Shown piece by piece: positions 1-5,420 of a DNA stretch of 6,431 nt. The position numbers and the translations under genes were made by a program. The DNA is from Bacteroidota bacterium (GTDB lineage Bacteria > Bacteroidota > Bacteroidia > CAMBQF01), in contig JAIXUZ010000078.1 of NCBI GenBank assembly GCA_027483285.1, positions 1-6,431 on the forward strand, given 5' to 3'. Below the pieces are notes generated by a model. It saw nothing but the letters and a program-made list of their open reading frames with translations, had not been told where the DNA came from and made no database searches. Numbering within the stretch: the stretch's first letter is position 1; every line of letters begins with the position of its first letter.

Positions 1-944
1 CCTGCCAACACAAAGTATTTCATCACATCGGCATACACCTGGTGCGAGTTTTTATCCTCTGCCTGGTTAAAAAAGAAAGGCTCGGCCGCAAAGCGGAACA
101 TCTGCACAAACAGGGTCATAAAAATGGAAATTTTATAACACATACCGTAAATTCCCACAAGGTATTGCTGACTATTAGCGGGTAGCAGGTACTTAAGCAA
201 AATACGGTCGAACACCTCATTAATCATGCCAGCAAAGCCCATTATCAATATAGGCCATGAGTAGACAAGCATGCGCCGCCAAAGTGCCTTATCAAAATTG
301 AAATGCACCCTGCGCAACTGCGGTAACAACAATACCAGCGTTAACCCTGACGATATAAGGTTAGCAATAAAAACATAGCCTACGCCTATGCTACCATCGT
401 AAAACGGTATACTTATTCCTTGGGCTGCTAACCAGGGCAGCAACAACAAAAATACCAGGTTTAGCAGCACATAAATGGTAATATTGGTAAGCCTGATGGA
501 TACAAAGCGCTTGGCCCTGTTCTCATTACGCAGCCTTGCCAGCGGAATAGCCGTTAGGGCATCAAATACCACAATAAAGCTAAACCACACTACATATTCT
601 ACATGTAGCGGGTATTTTAAAAAGCCGGCTATAGGCGTTGCAAAAATTAAAAACAGAGCTAAAAATACTGTTGACGATATTAGGTGCGATATGTAGGCGG
701 TGTTGTAAACGTTCTCCTTGCTCTCTTCTGTCCGTACAAAGCGGAAATAAGCCGTTTCTAACCCATAGGTTAGCAGTACCCCTAAAAATGCTACATAAGA
801 GTATAAATCGGCAATGGGGGCATACTGTTCGGGGGTGAAAATACGGGCATGCAACGGCACCAGCGAGTAATTTAACAACCGGCCCAGTATGGTGCTAAAG
901 CCATACGTTGCTGTTTGTTTTGCCAGTTTTTTTATTGCGCTCAA
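1..944 (-). CDS. Polysaccharide/oligosaccharide flippase (Wzx/MATE-like), N-terminal part, cut by window edge
   Basis: Reading the minus strand from a TTG at 944-942 gives 314 uninterrupted codons to the window edge, starting MSAIKKLAKQTATYGFS. The protein is strongly hydrophobic. Membrane segments lie at about residues 12-32, 43-63, 84-106, 113-134, 152-173, 188-208 and 263-289, separated by short basic loops (for example around RLRNENRAKR, 137-146). The opening, with a Lys-rich start and then TYGFSTILGRLLNYSLVPL, matches my memory of Bacteroidota lipopolysaccharide/polysaccharide biosynthesis flippases of the MATE/MOP superfamily. These are usually near 480-500 residues, so roughly the last third is missing. 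By family, it would move lipid-linked sugar units across the inner membrane. TTG is the only plausible start: the frame has no ATG or GTG between the upstream stop at 1022-1020 and the TTG, and the first internal Met is near residue 225. The substrate cannot be read from the sequence. Confidence 0.85.
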   Translation of the reverse strand, partial: MSAIKKLAKQTATYGFSTILGRLLNYSLVPLHARIFTPEQYAPIADLYSYVAFLGVLLTYGLETAYFRFVRTEESKENVYNTAYISHLISSTVFLALFLIFATPIAGFLKYPLHVEYVVWFSFIVVFDALTAIPLARLRNENRAKRFVSIRLTNITIYVLLNLVFLLLLPWLAAQGISIPFYDGSIGVGYVFIANLISSGLTLVLLLPQLRRVHFNFDKALWRRMLVYSWPILIMGFAGMINEVFDRILLKYLLPANSQQYLVGIYGMCYKISIFMTLFVQMFRFAAEPFFFNQAEDKNSHQVYADVMKYFVLA

Positions 945-958
945 ATTCTTTTGTTTTA

Positions 959-1011
959 CCCCCTCATTCCAACCTGTACGGTTGGAATACTCCCCCTTCG
1001 CAGGTGGAGAG
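959..1011. repeat. Palindromic G/C-rich intergenic element between flippase and hydratase
   Basis: The 79-base gap between the two minus-strand genes is almost filled by this element. It contains a perfect inverted repeat, ATTCCAACC (966-974) and GGTTGGAAT (980-988), around the 5-base loop TGTAC. On the minus strand it begins CTCTCCACCT, continues to GGGGGAG, and after the hairpin ends GAGGGGG. The CTCCACCT and GGGGGAG blocks recur in the element at 1896-1926 on the other side of the hydratase gene. No T-run follows the hairpin on the minus strand, so it does not look like a classical intrinsic terminator. It resembles a REP-type dispersed palindrome; copy number cannot be judged from one window. 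Confidence 0.6.
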
Positions 1012-1023
1012 CCATTTGCTTAG

Positions 1024-1800
1024 TTATTTGCCTGTAAATTCAGCTTTGCGTTTTTCAACAAAGGCGGTGGTGCCTTCAACAAAGTCGGCCGTTTCAACCA
1101 GTTTGCCAAATTCGTTTACCTCAGTATCAAAGCCATTGGTAGCATTATCAAAATACGCGTATACGCTGGCAATGGTTGCACCAATAGCCAATGGGGCTTT
1201 GGTAAATATTTTCTCCAGTATCTCTTTTGCCTTGCCAACAAGGTCGGCCTGCTCGGCAATATGGTTTATCAAGCCAAAGTTATGCGCCTGCTCGGCATTA
1301 ATCATGTCTGATGTAAGTAACAATTCCATTGCCCTGCCTTTGCCAATAAGCTGGATAAGACGTTGGGTGCCACCGTAGCCCGGTATCAGGCCCAGGTTAA
1401 CCTCGGGCTGGCCAAATTTGGCGTTTGGCGATGCAACACGAAGGTGGCAAGCCATAGCAAGCTCGCAGCCGCCGCCCAGTGCAAAACCATTTACGGCAGC
1501 AATTACAGGTTTTGGGCAGCGCTCTATTAAAAAGAAAATATCATGTCCGTTTTGGGCAAGGCCACGGCCTGTTTCTGCATTAAGGCCACTAAACTCAGCA
1601 ATATCAGCCCCGGCAACAAAAGCCTTTTCGCCGGCACCGGTTATAATAACACCCTTAACAGCGGTATCAGTATACACACCGGTTATTACTTCTTTAAGTT
1701 CTTTAAGGGTAGCCTGGTTTAATGCATTAAGCTTTGCAGGGCGGTTTATGGTAATTACCAGTACCCCGTTTTGATTTTCTGCTAAAATATTTTCGTACAT
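1024..1800 (-). CDS. Enoyl-CoA hydratase (crotonase family)
   Basis: This complete 258-residue protein matches the usual length of short-chain enoyl-CoA hydratases, which add water to trans-2-enoyl-CoA in beta-oxidation or butyrate/amino-acid catabolism (cytosol). Counted from the ATG at 1800, the crotonase signatures are in order: TINRPAKLNALN near the N-terminus; the CoA-binding/oxyanion segment AFVAGADIAEF (60-70); ALGGGCELAMACH with catalytic Glu113; and FGQPEVNLGLIPGYGGTQRL with catalytic Glu133. Both catalytic glutamates are present, so a true hydratase is favoured over an isomerase or hydrolase paralogue. The C-terminus EKRKAEFTGK is typical of the family. A TTG at 1821 would add seven residues, but it lies inside a good -7 promoter element, so I chose the ATG. 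No dehydrogenase or thiolase partner is adjacent, so the physiological acyl chain is unknown. The flippase gene follows after 79 bases. Confidence 0.93.
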   Translation of the reverse strand: MYENILAENQNGVLVITINRPAKLNALNQATLKELKEVITGVYTDTAVKGVIITGAGEKAFVAGADIAEFSGLNAETGRGLAQNGHDIFFLIERCPKPVIAAVNGFALGGGCELAMACHLRVASPNAKFGQPEVNLGLIPGYGGTQRLIQLIGKGRAMELLLTSDMINAEQAHNFGLINHIAEQADLVGKAKEILEKIFTKAPLAIGATIASVYAYFDNATNGFDTEVNEFGKLVETADFVEGTTAFVEKRKAEFTGK

Positions 1801-1818
1801 GGATTTATAGAGTTTAGA

Positions 1819-1826
1819 CAAAAATA
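1819..1826 (-). promoter_or_regulatory. Candidate -7 element (TAnnTTTG type) for the enoyl-CoA hydratase
   Basis: On the minus strand this reads TATTTTTG, an exact match to the Bacteroidota sigma-A -7 consensus TAnnTTTG. It ends 18 bases before the ATG at 1800, so the leader would be only about 10-15 bases. I see no clear TTG-type -33 element at the expected distance, and the region is A/T-rich, so a chance match is possible. If real, it excludes the TTG at 1821 as the start codon. Confidence 0.45.
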
Positions 1827-1895
1827 ATATAATAAGAACTTAGCTGCCCGGCTATTTATTTTTATTGCTGACAGTTTTATTAAATATATTTTTAG

Positions 1896-1926
1896 CCCCT
1901 CCACCTTGGGGGAGGGGTTGGGGAGG
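1896..1926. repeat. Palindromic G-rich element in the divergent intergenic region
   Basis: CCCCTCC (1896-1902) pairs with GGAGGGG (1911-1917). Two further C-G pairs close a tight hairpin across one A-G mismatch. A second G-rich block, TTGGGGAGGG, follows. The CTCCACCT and GGGGGAG blocks match those in the element at 959-1011 on the opposite side of the hydratase gene. Elements of this look (short C/T-rich arm, G-rich arm, then a GGTTGGGGAGGG tail) are familiar to me as dispersed repeats in Bacteroidota intergenic regions, but this is memory, not a search. It lies upstream of the metallo-hydrolase ATG and could affect its mRNA leader if transcription starts upstream. Confidence 0.6.
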
Positions 1927-1974
1927 GTGAATGGTTTACAATATTATCTTTACTTACCCGTCTTACCTGTTACT

Positions 1975-3006
1975 ATGGCATTTAAAGTATTTGGAACACA
2001 GCCCACAGGGCAACGTTTAGAAAGGATTACAAAGAGTGAAAACTATAAATACGGCAGCTTTCAAAACCTGGCCGAAACCCTTATGGATTTTACCCCCGGC
2101 GTAGCTTTCGACACCATGAAGCAGCGCATGAATAACATTGATATGGCCCCTAAAAAGCCTATCCCTACCATAAAAACCGATTTGCAGGCCTTAAACACCG
2201 ATGCCCCCAGTGTAGTTTGGTTTGGCCACTCATCATACATAGTAAAAGTAAATGGGCTGACTATTTTGGTCGACCCTGTTTTTGGCAACTACGCATCGCC
2301 TATACCGGGTGTGGTAGGCAGCTATGCCCACACGCATAAATATGGCCTGGCCGATATGCCGGATGTGATAGACGTGCTGCTTATTACCCACGACCATTAC
2401 GACCACCTTGACTACGGCACAGTATTAAAGCTAAAAGGTAAGGTTAAAAATGTTGTAACAGGGCTGGGCGTAGGCGCCCACTTTGAGTATTGGGGCTACA
2501 ACCCCGCCATAATCTACGAGCTTGACTGGTGGGAAAGCGTACAGTTGGACAACGGGCTTGCTTTTACCGCTGCCCCCGGCCGGCACTTCTCGGGCCGATC
2601 GTTAAAACGCAACCAAAGCTTATGGTCGGGTTTTGCCTTAGATACCAGTACGCATAAACTATACCTGGGCGGCGACTCTGGCTACGGCAGCCACTTTGCC
2701 AAAATTGGTGAGCACTTTGGCGGGTTCGATTTGGCGATACTGGAGTGTGGTCAGTACAACATCAACTGGCACGCCATCCACATGATGCCCGAAGAAACGG
2801 TACAAGCATCACTAGACTTAAAGTCGAAGGTATTGCTACCCGTGCATTGGGGCAAGTTTACATTGTCAGTACACCCTTGGTACGAGTCGGTTACCCGCGC
2901 CCTTGCAGCGGCACCCAAGCTAAATGCCACGGTAGCAACCCCACAAATAGGGGAGCCGCTAACGCTTGGTAACCCGTACACAAACAAAATTTGGTGGCAG
3001 TATTAG
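1975..3006 (+). CDS. MBL-fold metallo-hydrolase, UlaG/NAPE-PLD/RomA-like
   Basis: This 343-residue protein has a full metallo-beta-lactamase fold. From the ATG at 1975: VVWFGHSSYIVKVNG (about 80-94) and LTILVDPVF; the metal-binding HDHYDHLD, giving His139, His141, Asp143 and His144; APGRHFSGRSLKRNQSLW with His204; LGGDSGYGSHF with Asp234; and LPVHWGKF with His291. All expected zinc ligands are present, so it should be catalytically active. The N-terminal QPTGQRLERITKSENYKYGSFQNL and the GLGVGAHFEYWGY / ELDWWES segments place it in COG2220, with the bacterial N-acyl-phosphatidylethanolamine phospholipase D-like and RomA proteins. The substrate is unknown; a phosphodiester or lactone is plausible by family. 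In-frame GTG (1927) and TTG (1906) starts would add 16 or 23 residues. The TTG extension would be read through the palindromic repeat, so ATG is preferred, although the GTG version gives a hydrophobic N-terminus as in some membrane-anchored relatives. coaX follows after 56 bases. Confidence 0.88.
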   Translation: MAFKVFGTQPTGQRLERITKSENYKYGSFQNLAETLMDFTPGVAFDTMKQRMNNIDMAPKKPIPTIKTDLQALNTDAPSVVWFGHSSYIVKVNGLTILVDPVFGNYASPIPGVVGSYAHTHKYGLADMPDVIDVLLITHDHYDHLDYGTVLKLKGKVKNVVTGLGVGAHFEYWGYNPAIIYELDWWESVQLDNGLAFTAAPGRHFSGRSLKRNQSLWSGFALDTSTHKLYLGGDSGYGSHFAKIGEHFGGFDLAILECGQYNINWHAIHMMPEETVQASLDLKSKVLLPVHWGKFTLSVHPWYESVTRALAAAPKLNATVATPQIGEPLTLGNPYTNKIWWQY

Positions 3007-3062
3007 CATATTAGTAGCGGCAAGCACGGTGTTTTATAGTACCTTGCGGCGTTTTTTGGCGC

Positions 3063-3791
3063 ATGCAGTTAATCATAGACATAGGTAATTCTAAAATCAA
3101 AATAGCGGTTTTCAACGGGCAAGACCTTGTTGAGTTTAACTCGTTCCCCAAGCTTACCTACAAAAAATTTGAAGACCTGTTTACCAAATACCCCGCACTT
3201 AGCTCGTGCCTTATATGTACCGTTAGCGATGATATTGACGCGCTAAAGGGTTTGTTGGAGCAGCACCTTAAAATCACCGTCTTCAACTACAAAACCAAAA
3301 TACCCGTAACCAACCTATACGGTACACCCAAAACCTTGGGTTACGACAGGCTGGCCGGTGCCATTGGTGCCAACAACCTGTACAAAGGCAAAAATGTACT
3401 GGTAATAGACTCAGGCACCTGTGTTACCTACAACTTTGTAAGTGCCAAAGGCGAATACCTGGGTGGCAGCATAAGCCCCGGTTTAGATATGCGCTTTAAT
3501 GCCCTAAACCACTTTACGGCTAAGCTTCCGTTGGTTGAATTTGAAGAAATTGACCAATTAACCGGCGACGATACAAAATATTCTATCCTTACCGGCGTTA
3601 TCAATGGCATGGCATACGAAATGGATGGGTTTATAAACGCCTATACCGCTAAATACAAGCAATTACAGGTTGTTCTTACGGGTGGCAACGCCCCCCGGTT
3701 TGAAAAAGCGTTAAAAAATAGCATCTTTGTGCACCCCAATATTGTGCTTTGGGGCTTAAAAACTATACTAGATTATAATAATGAAGAATAA
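3063..3791 (+). CDS. coaX: Type III pantothenate kinase
   Basis: This 242-residue protein carries out the first step of CoA biosynthesis, ATP-dependent phosphorylation of pantothenate to 4'-phosphopantothenate in the cytosol. The ASKHA-fold type III motifs are complete: the phosphate loop IIDIGNSKIK (Asp6, Gly8, Asn9) at the extreme N-terminus; LGYDRLAGAIGA (92-103), whose Asp95 matches the proposed catalytic base and Arg96 the conserved partner; VIDSGTCVTYN (114-124), the second phosphate-binding motif; GGSISPGL (134-141); and LTGGNA (205-210). Length is normal for a slightly short family member. ATG 3063 places the DxGN motif correctly, so no other start is needed. No Shine-Dalgarno sequence is visible. 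Type III enzymes are, by family, insensitive to CoA feedback. The last 11 bases overlap the next gene, implying co-transcription with the outer-membrane protein. Confidence 0.96.
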   Translation: MQLIIDIGNSKIKIAVFNGQDLVEFNSFPKLTYKKFEDLFTKYPALSSCLICTVSDDIDALKGLLEQHLKITVFNYKTKIPVTNLYGTPKTLGYDRLAGAIGANNLYKGKNVLVIDSGTCVTYNFVSAKGEYLGGSISPGLDMRFNALNHFTAKLPLVEFEEIDQLTGDDTKYSILTGVINGMAYEMDGFINAYTAKYKQLQVVLTGGNAPRFEKALKNSIFVHPNIVLWGLKTILDYNNEE

Positions 3792-5202
3792 ACTGGCGCG
3801 CCTACTTATACTAACCACCTTAGCAATATGGGCGCCGGGCATATATAATAGCCTATACGCGCAGCCAACTGCCAATACATCGTCTCCATACTCACGTTTT
3901 GGTATTGGCGAACTACAATACAACAGCGACCCCCGTTTTATGGGTATGGGTGGCGTAGCCTTGGGTATAAACGACTCTACCTACATCAACTTCGAAAATC
4001 CTGCGGCTTATACGTCAGTAGGTAAATACACCTTGTTTAATGTGGGAGCCCGTGCATCGTTTACCCGCCTTAACACCACTACCAAGCAGGCCGATGCCAA
4101 CAGCATCAACTTCTCCCACCTGTTTATATCAGTGCCGGTTATTTACCGCAAGTGGGCTATGAACTTTGGCGTTATACCTTACAGCAACGAGGGGTACAAC
4201 TTTACCCAAACACAGCCATTGTCGCCTTATAATGATATTAAGCTAAACTACCAGGGCAGTGGTGGCCTTACAGCAGCTACCTGGGGTAACGGTGTTACTC
4301 TTTATCGAGGACTTAAAAACCGTTCTAAAACCGTAAACCCAGATACCGTCAGCAATATCGCCATGCGTCGCATTATGCGCGATAGCATGCCTGAGGTTAG
4401 CCGCCTTAGCATTGGAGTAAACGTTACTTACCTTTTTGGCAACCTGAACAGCCAAAGCAATGCCATATTTCCTGATACCACCATAGCATACAACACCCGC
4501 CAGGTACGTTCGGTAAGGGTCGATGGCCTTTCTACCCAGTTTGGCCTGCAATACAGCAAGCGCTTTAAACGCGACAGGGTACTTACTCTGGGTGCTACCT
4601 ACACCCTTGGATTAGACCAAAGTGCCAAAGAGAGCCTCTTTCTTGCATCGTATGTAAACACAGGCGAGAGCGACTTTTACCTTGATACCCTTATAGACCA
4701 GCAAAACCGCAAAGGCAAAATAAAGCTGCCAACATCACTTGGTGCCGGCTTTACCCTAAGGCAGGGCAACACCTGGATGATAGCTGCTGACTTTAAAACC
4801 ACCGACTGGGCAGGCTACCGCTATTTTGGTAAAGCCGATGATAAGTTGGGCAACAGCTACCAGGCATCGGTTGGTGCACAATTTACCCCCGACTATACGC
4901 CAAAGAAACTATCGCTGCGCCGCACGGCTTACCGCGTTGGGGCCCGCTATGGCCGCTCTTACCTAAACCTTAACAACACACCTATAAACGAGTGGGGCGT
5001 AAGTGTCGGTATTGGTTTGCTGCTAAACCCGTCGGGTTATTACCAACGTATCTTCAAAGCACCATTCTCGTCTATGAACATAGCTGCTGAGTATGGTCAG
5101 CGTGGTACTACCACTAATAACCTCATTCGCGAAGATTTTGTGCGCGTGAGCCTATCGTTCACCTTTAGCGATAAGTGGTTCAATAAGTACAAGTTCGACT
5201 AA
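3781..5202 (+). CDS. Outer-membrane beta-barrel protein, FadL/OmpP1-like family
   Basis: This complete 473-residue protein has a Sec signal peptide: basic KNKLAR, hydrophobic core 8-22, and likely cleavage after Ala27 (SLYA|Q), typical of Bacteroidota. The mature start SSPYSRFGIGELQY, then MGMGGVALGINDSTYINFENPAAYTS, is the N-terminal signature of Bacteroidota outer-membrane proteins related to the FadL/OmpP1 hydrophobic-substrate transporters, including the NPA motif (73-75). The rest alternates aromatic/hydrophobic strands with polar turns, for example LSIGVNVTYLFG (209-220), KLPTSLGAGFTLRQG and YRVGARYGRSYL. It ends in a strand, RVSLSFTF, plus a short basic tail. A charged stretch at about 179-207 looks like a loop insertion. 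The start ATG lies inside coaX in another frame; the signal peptide immediately after it supports this start. The cargo is unknown. Pairing of coaX with such a barrel gene is something I recall from other Bacteroidota, without having checked it. Confidence 0.85.
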   Translation: MKNKLARLLILTTLAIWAPGIYNSLYAQPTANTSSPYSRFGIGELQYNSDPRFMGMGGVALGINDSTYINFENPAAYTSVGKYTLFNVGARASFTRLNTTTKQADANSINFSHLFISVPVIYRKWAMNFGVIPYSNEGYNFTQTQPLSPYNDIKLNYQGSGGLTAATWGNGVTLYRGLKNRSKTVNPDTVSNIAMRRIMRDSMPEVSRLSIGVNVTYLFGNLNSQSNAIFPDTTIAYNTRQVRSVRVDGLSTQFGLQYSKRFKRDRVLTLGATYTLGLDQSAKESLFLASYVNTGESDFYLDTLIDQQNRKGKIKLPTSLGAGFTLRQGNTWMIAADFKTTDWAGYRYFGKADDKLGNSYQASVGAQFTPDYTPKKLSLRRTAYRVGARYGRSYLNLNNTPINEWGVSVGIGLLLNPSGYYQRIFKAPFSSMNIAAEYGQRGTTTNNLIREDFVRVSLSFTFSDKWFNKYKFD

Positions 5203-5205
5203 GAC

Positions 5206-5219
5206 AAGTAACGTTACTT
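5206..5219. terminator. Perfect 14-bp palindrome just after the barrel gene, possible weak terminator
   Basis: AAGTAACGTTACTT is fully self-complementary and begins three bases after the stop codon of the outer-membrane protein gene. As RNA it could form a 5-bp stem with a 4-base ACGT loop, followed by a moderately T-rich run (TTCTGCTATTTT). This is weak for an intrinsic terminator. A dyad protein-binding site or chance are alternatives. Confidence 0.3.
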
Positions 5220-5232
5220 TCTGCTATTTTGG

Positions 5233-5300
5233 GCGTTCCGGCTTCTCCGTCGGGCTATCCGCTGTAGCCCTTTGGGGCTTGCCGCTCCTATCCCTAACGC
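5233..5300. repeat. REP-like palindromic element in the convergent intergenic region
   Basis: The element starts GCGTTCCGG and ends CCCTAACGC, giving 5-bp terminal inverted repeats GCGTT/AACGC. Inside, TAGCCC (5265-5270) can pair either upstream with GGGCTA (5252-5257, 7-base loop), or downstream as AGCCC with GGGCT (5275-5279, loop TTTG). The two stem-loops therefore exclude each other. The layout (GCGTT, then TCGGGCTATCCGCTG, a variable hairpin, then CTATCCCTAACGC) matches a dispersed intergenic repeat I recall seeing widely in Bacteroidota genomes. No open reading frame crosses it convincingly. Its position between convergent genes would suit a bidirectional transcription stop or mRNA 3'-end stabiliser. 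Confidence 0.65.
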
Positions 5301-5364
5301 AACTGCAGCAATATAGCATAGCGCAATAGCTGCCCAGATATTAAGTGCTTGAAAATCCCGGCAT

Positions 5365-5378
5365 TCAAAATATTTTGA
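5365..5378. other. Perfect A/T-rich 14-bp palindrome near the 3' end of the surface-protein gene
   Basis: TCAAAATATTTTGA is fully self-complementary and sits 42 bases beyond the stop of the minus-strand surface-protein gene. It could be part of a 3'-end signal for that gene, a dyad binding site, or a chance palindrome in A/T-rich DNA. I see no gene or RNA in the rest of 5301-5420. Confidence 0.3.
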
Positions 5379-5420
5379 GTTATGAAATCGTAATTAATTT
5401 GCGGTTAAGGCAAGTGAAAA

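Noticed and set aside
966..988. Hairpin considered as an intrinsic terminator for the hydratase
   Set aside because: No T-run follows the stem on the minus strand; the following bases are GAGGGGGTAAAAC.
908..1378. Plus-strand open frame of about 156 codons
   Set aside because: It lies antisense to the hydratase and the flippase start, whose protein families are clear; its translation has no recognisable domain.
1418..1774. Plus-strand open frame of about 118 codons
   Set aside because: It is a shadow of the hydratase on the opposite strand, with a Pro/Ala/Ser-rich meaningless translation.
3007..3062. GCAAG/CTTGC inverted repeat before coaX as terminator or riboswitch
   Set aside because: The arms are only 5 bp with an 18-base loop, and the 56-base gap is too short for a known riboswitch; nothing convincing.
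4243..4551. Minus-strand open frame of about 102 codons inside the barrel gene
   Set aside because: It is antisense to a well-supported signal-peptide-bearing gene and has no motif.
5385..5405. AATTAATTTGCGG resembling a -7 promoter element on the plus strand
   Set aside because: It is one base short of TAnnTTTG and would drive transcription antisense to the surface-protein gene with no plus-strand gene following.
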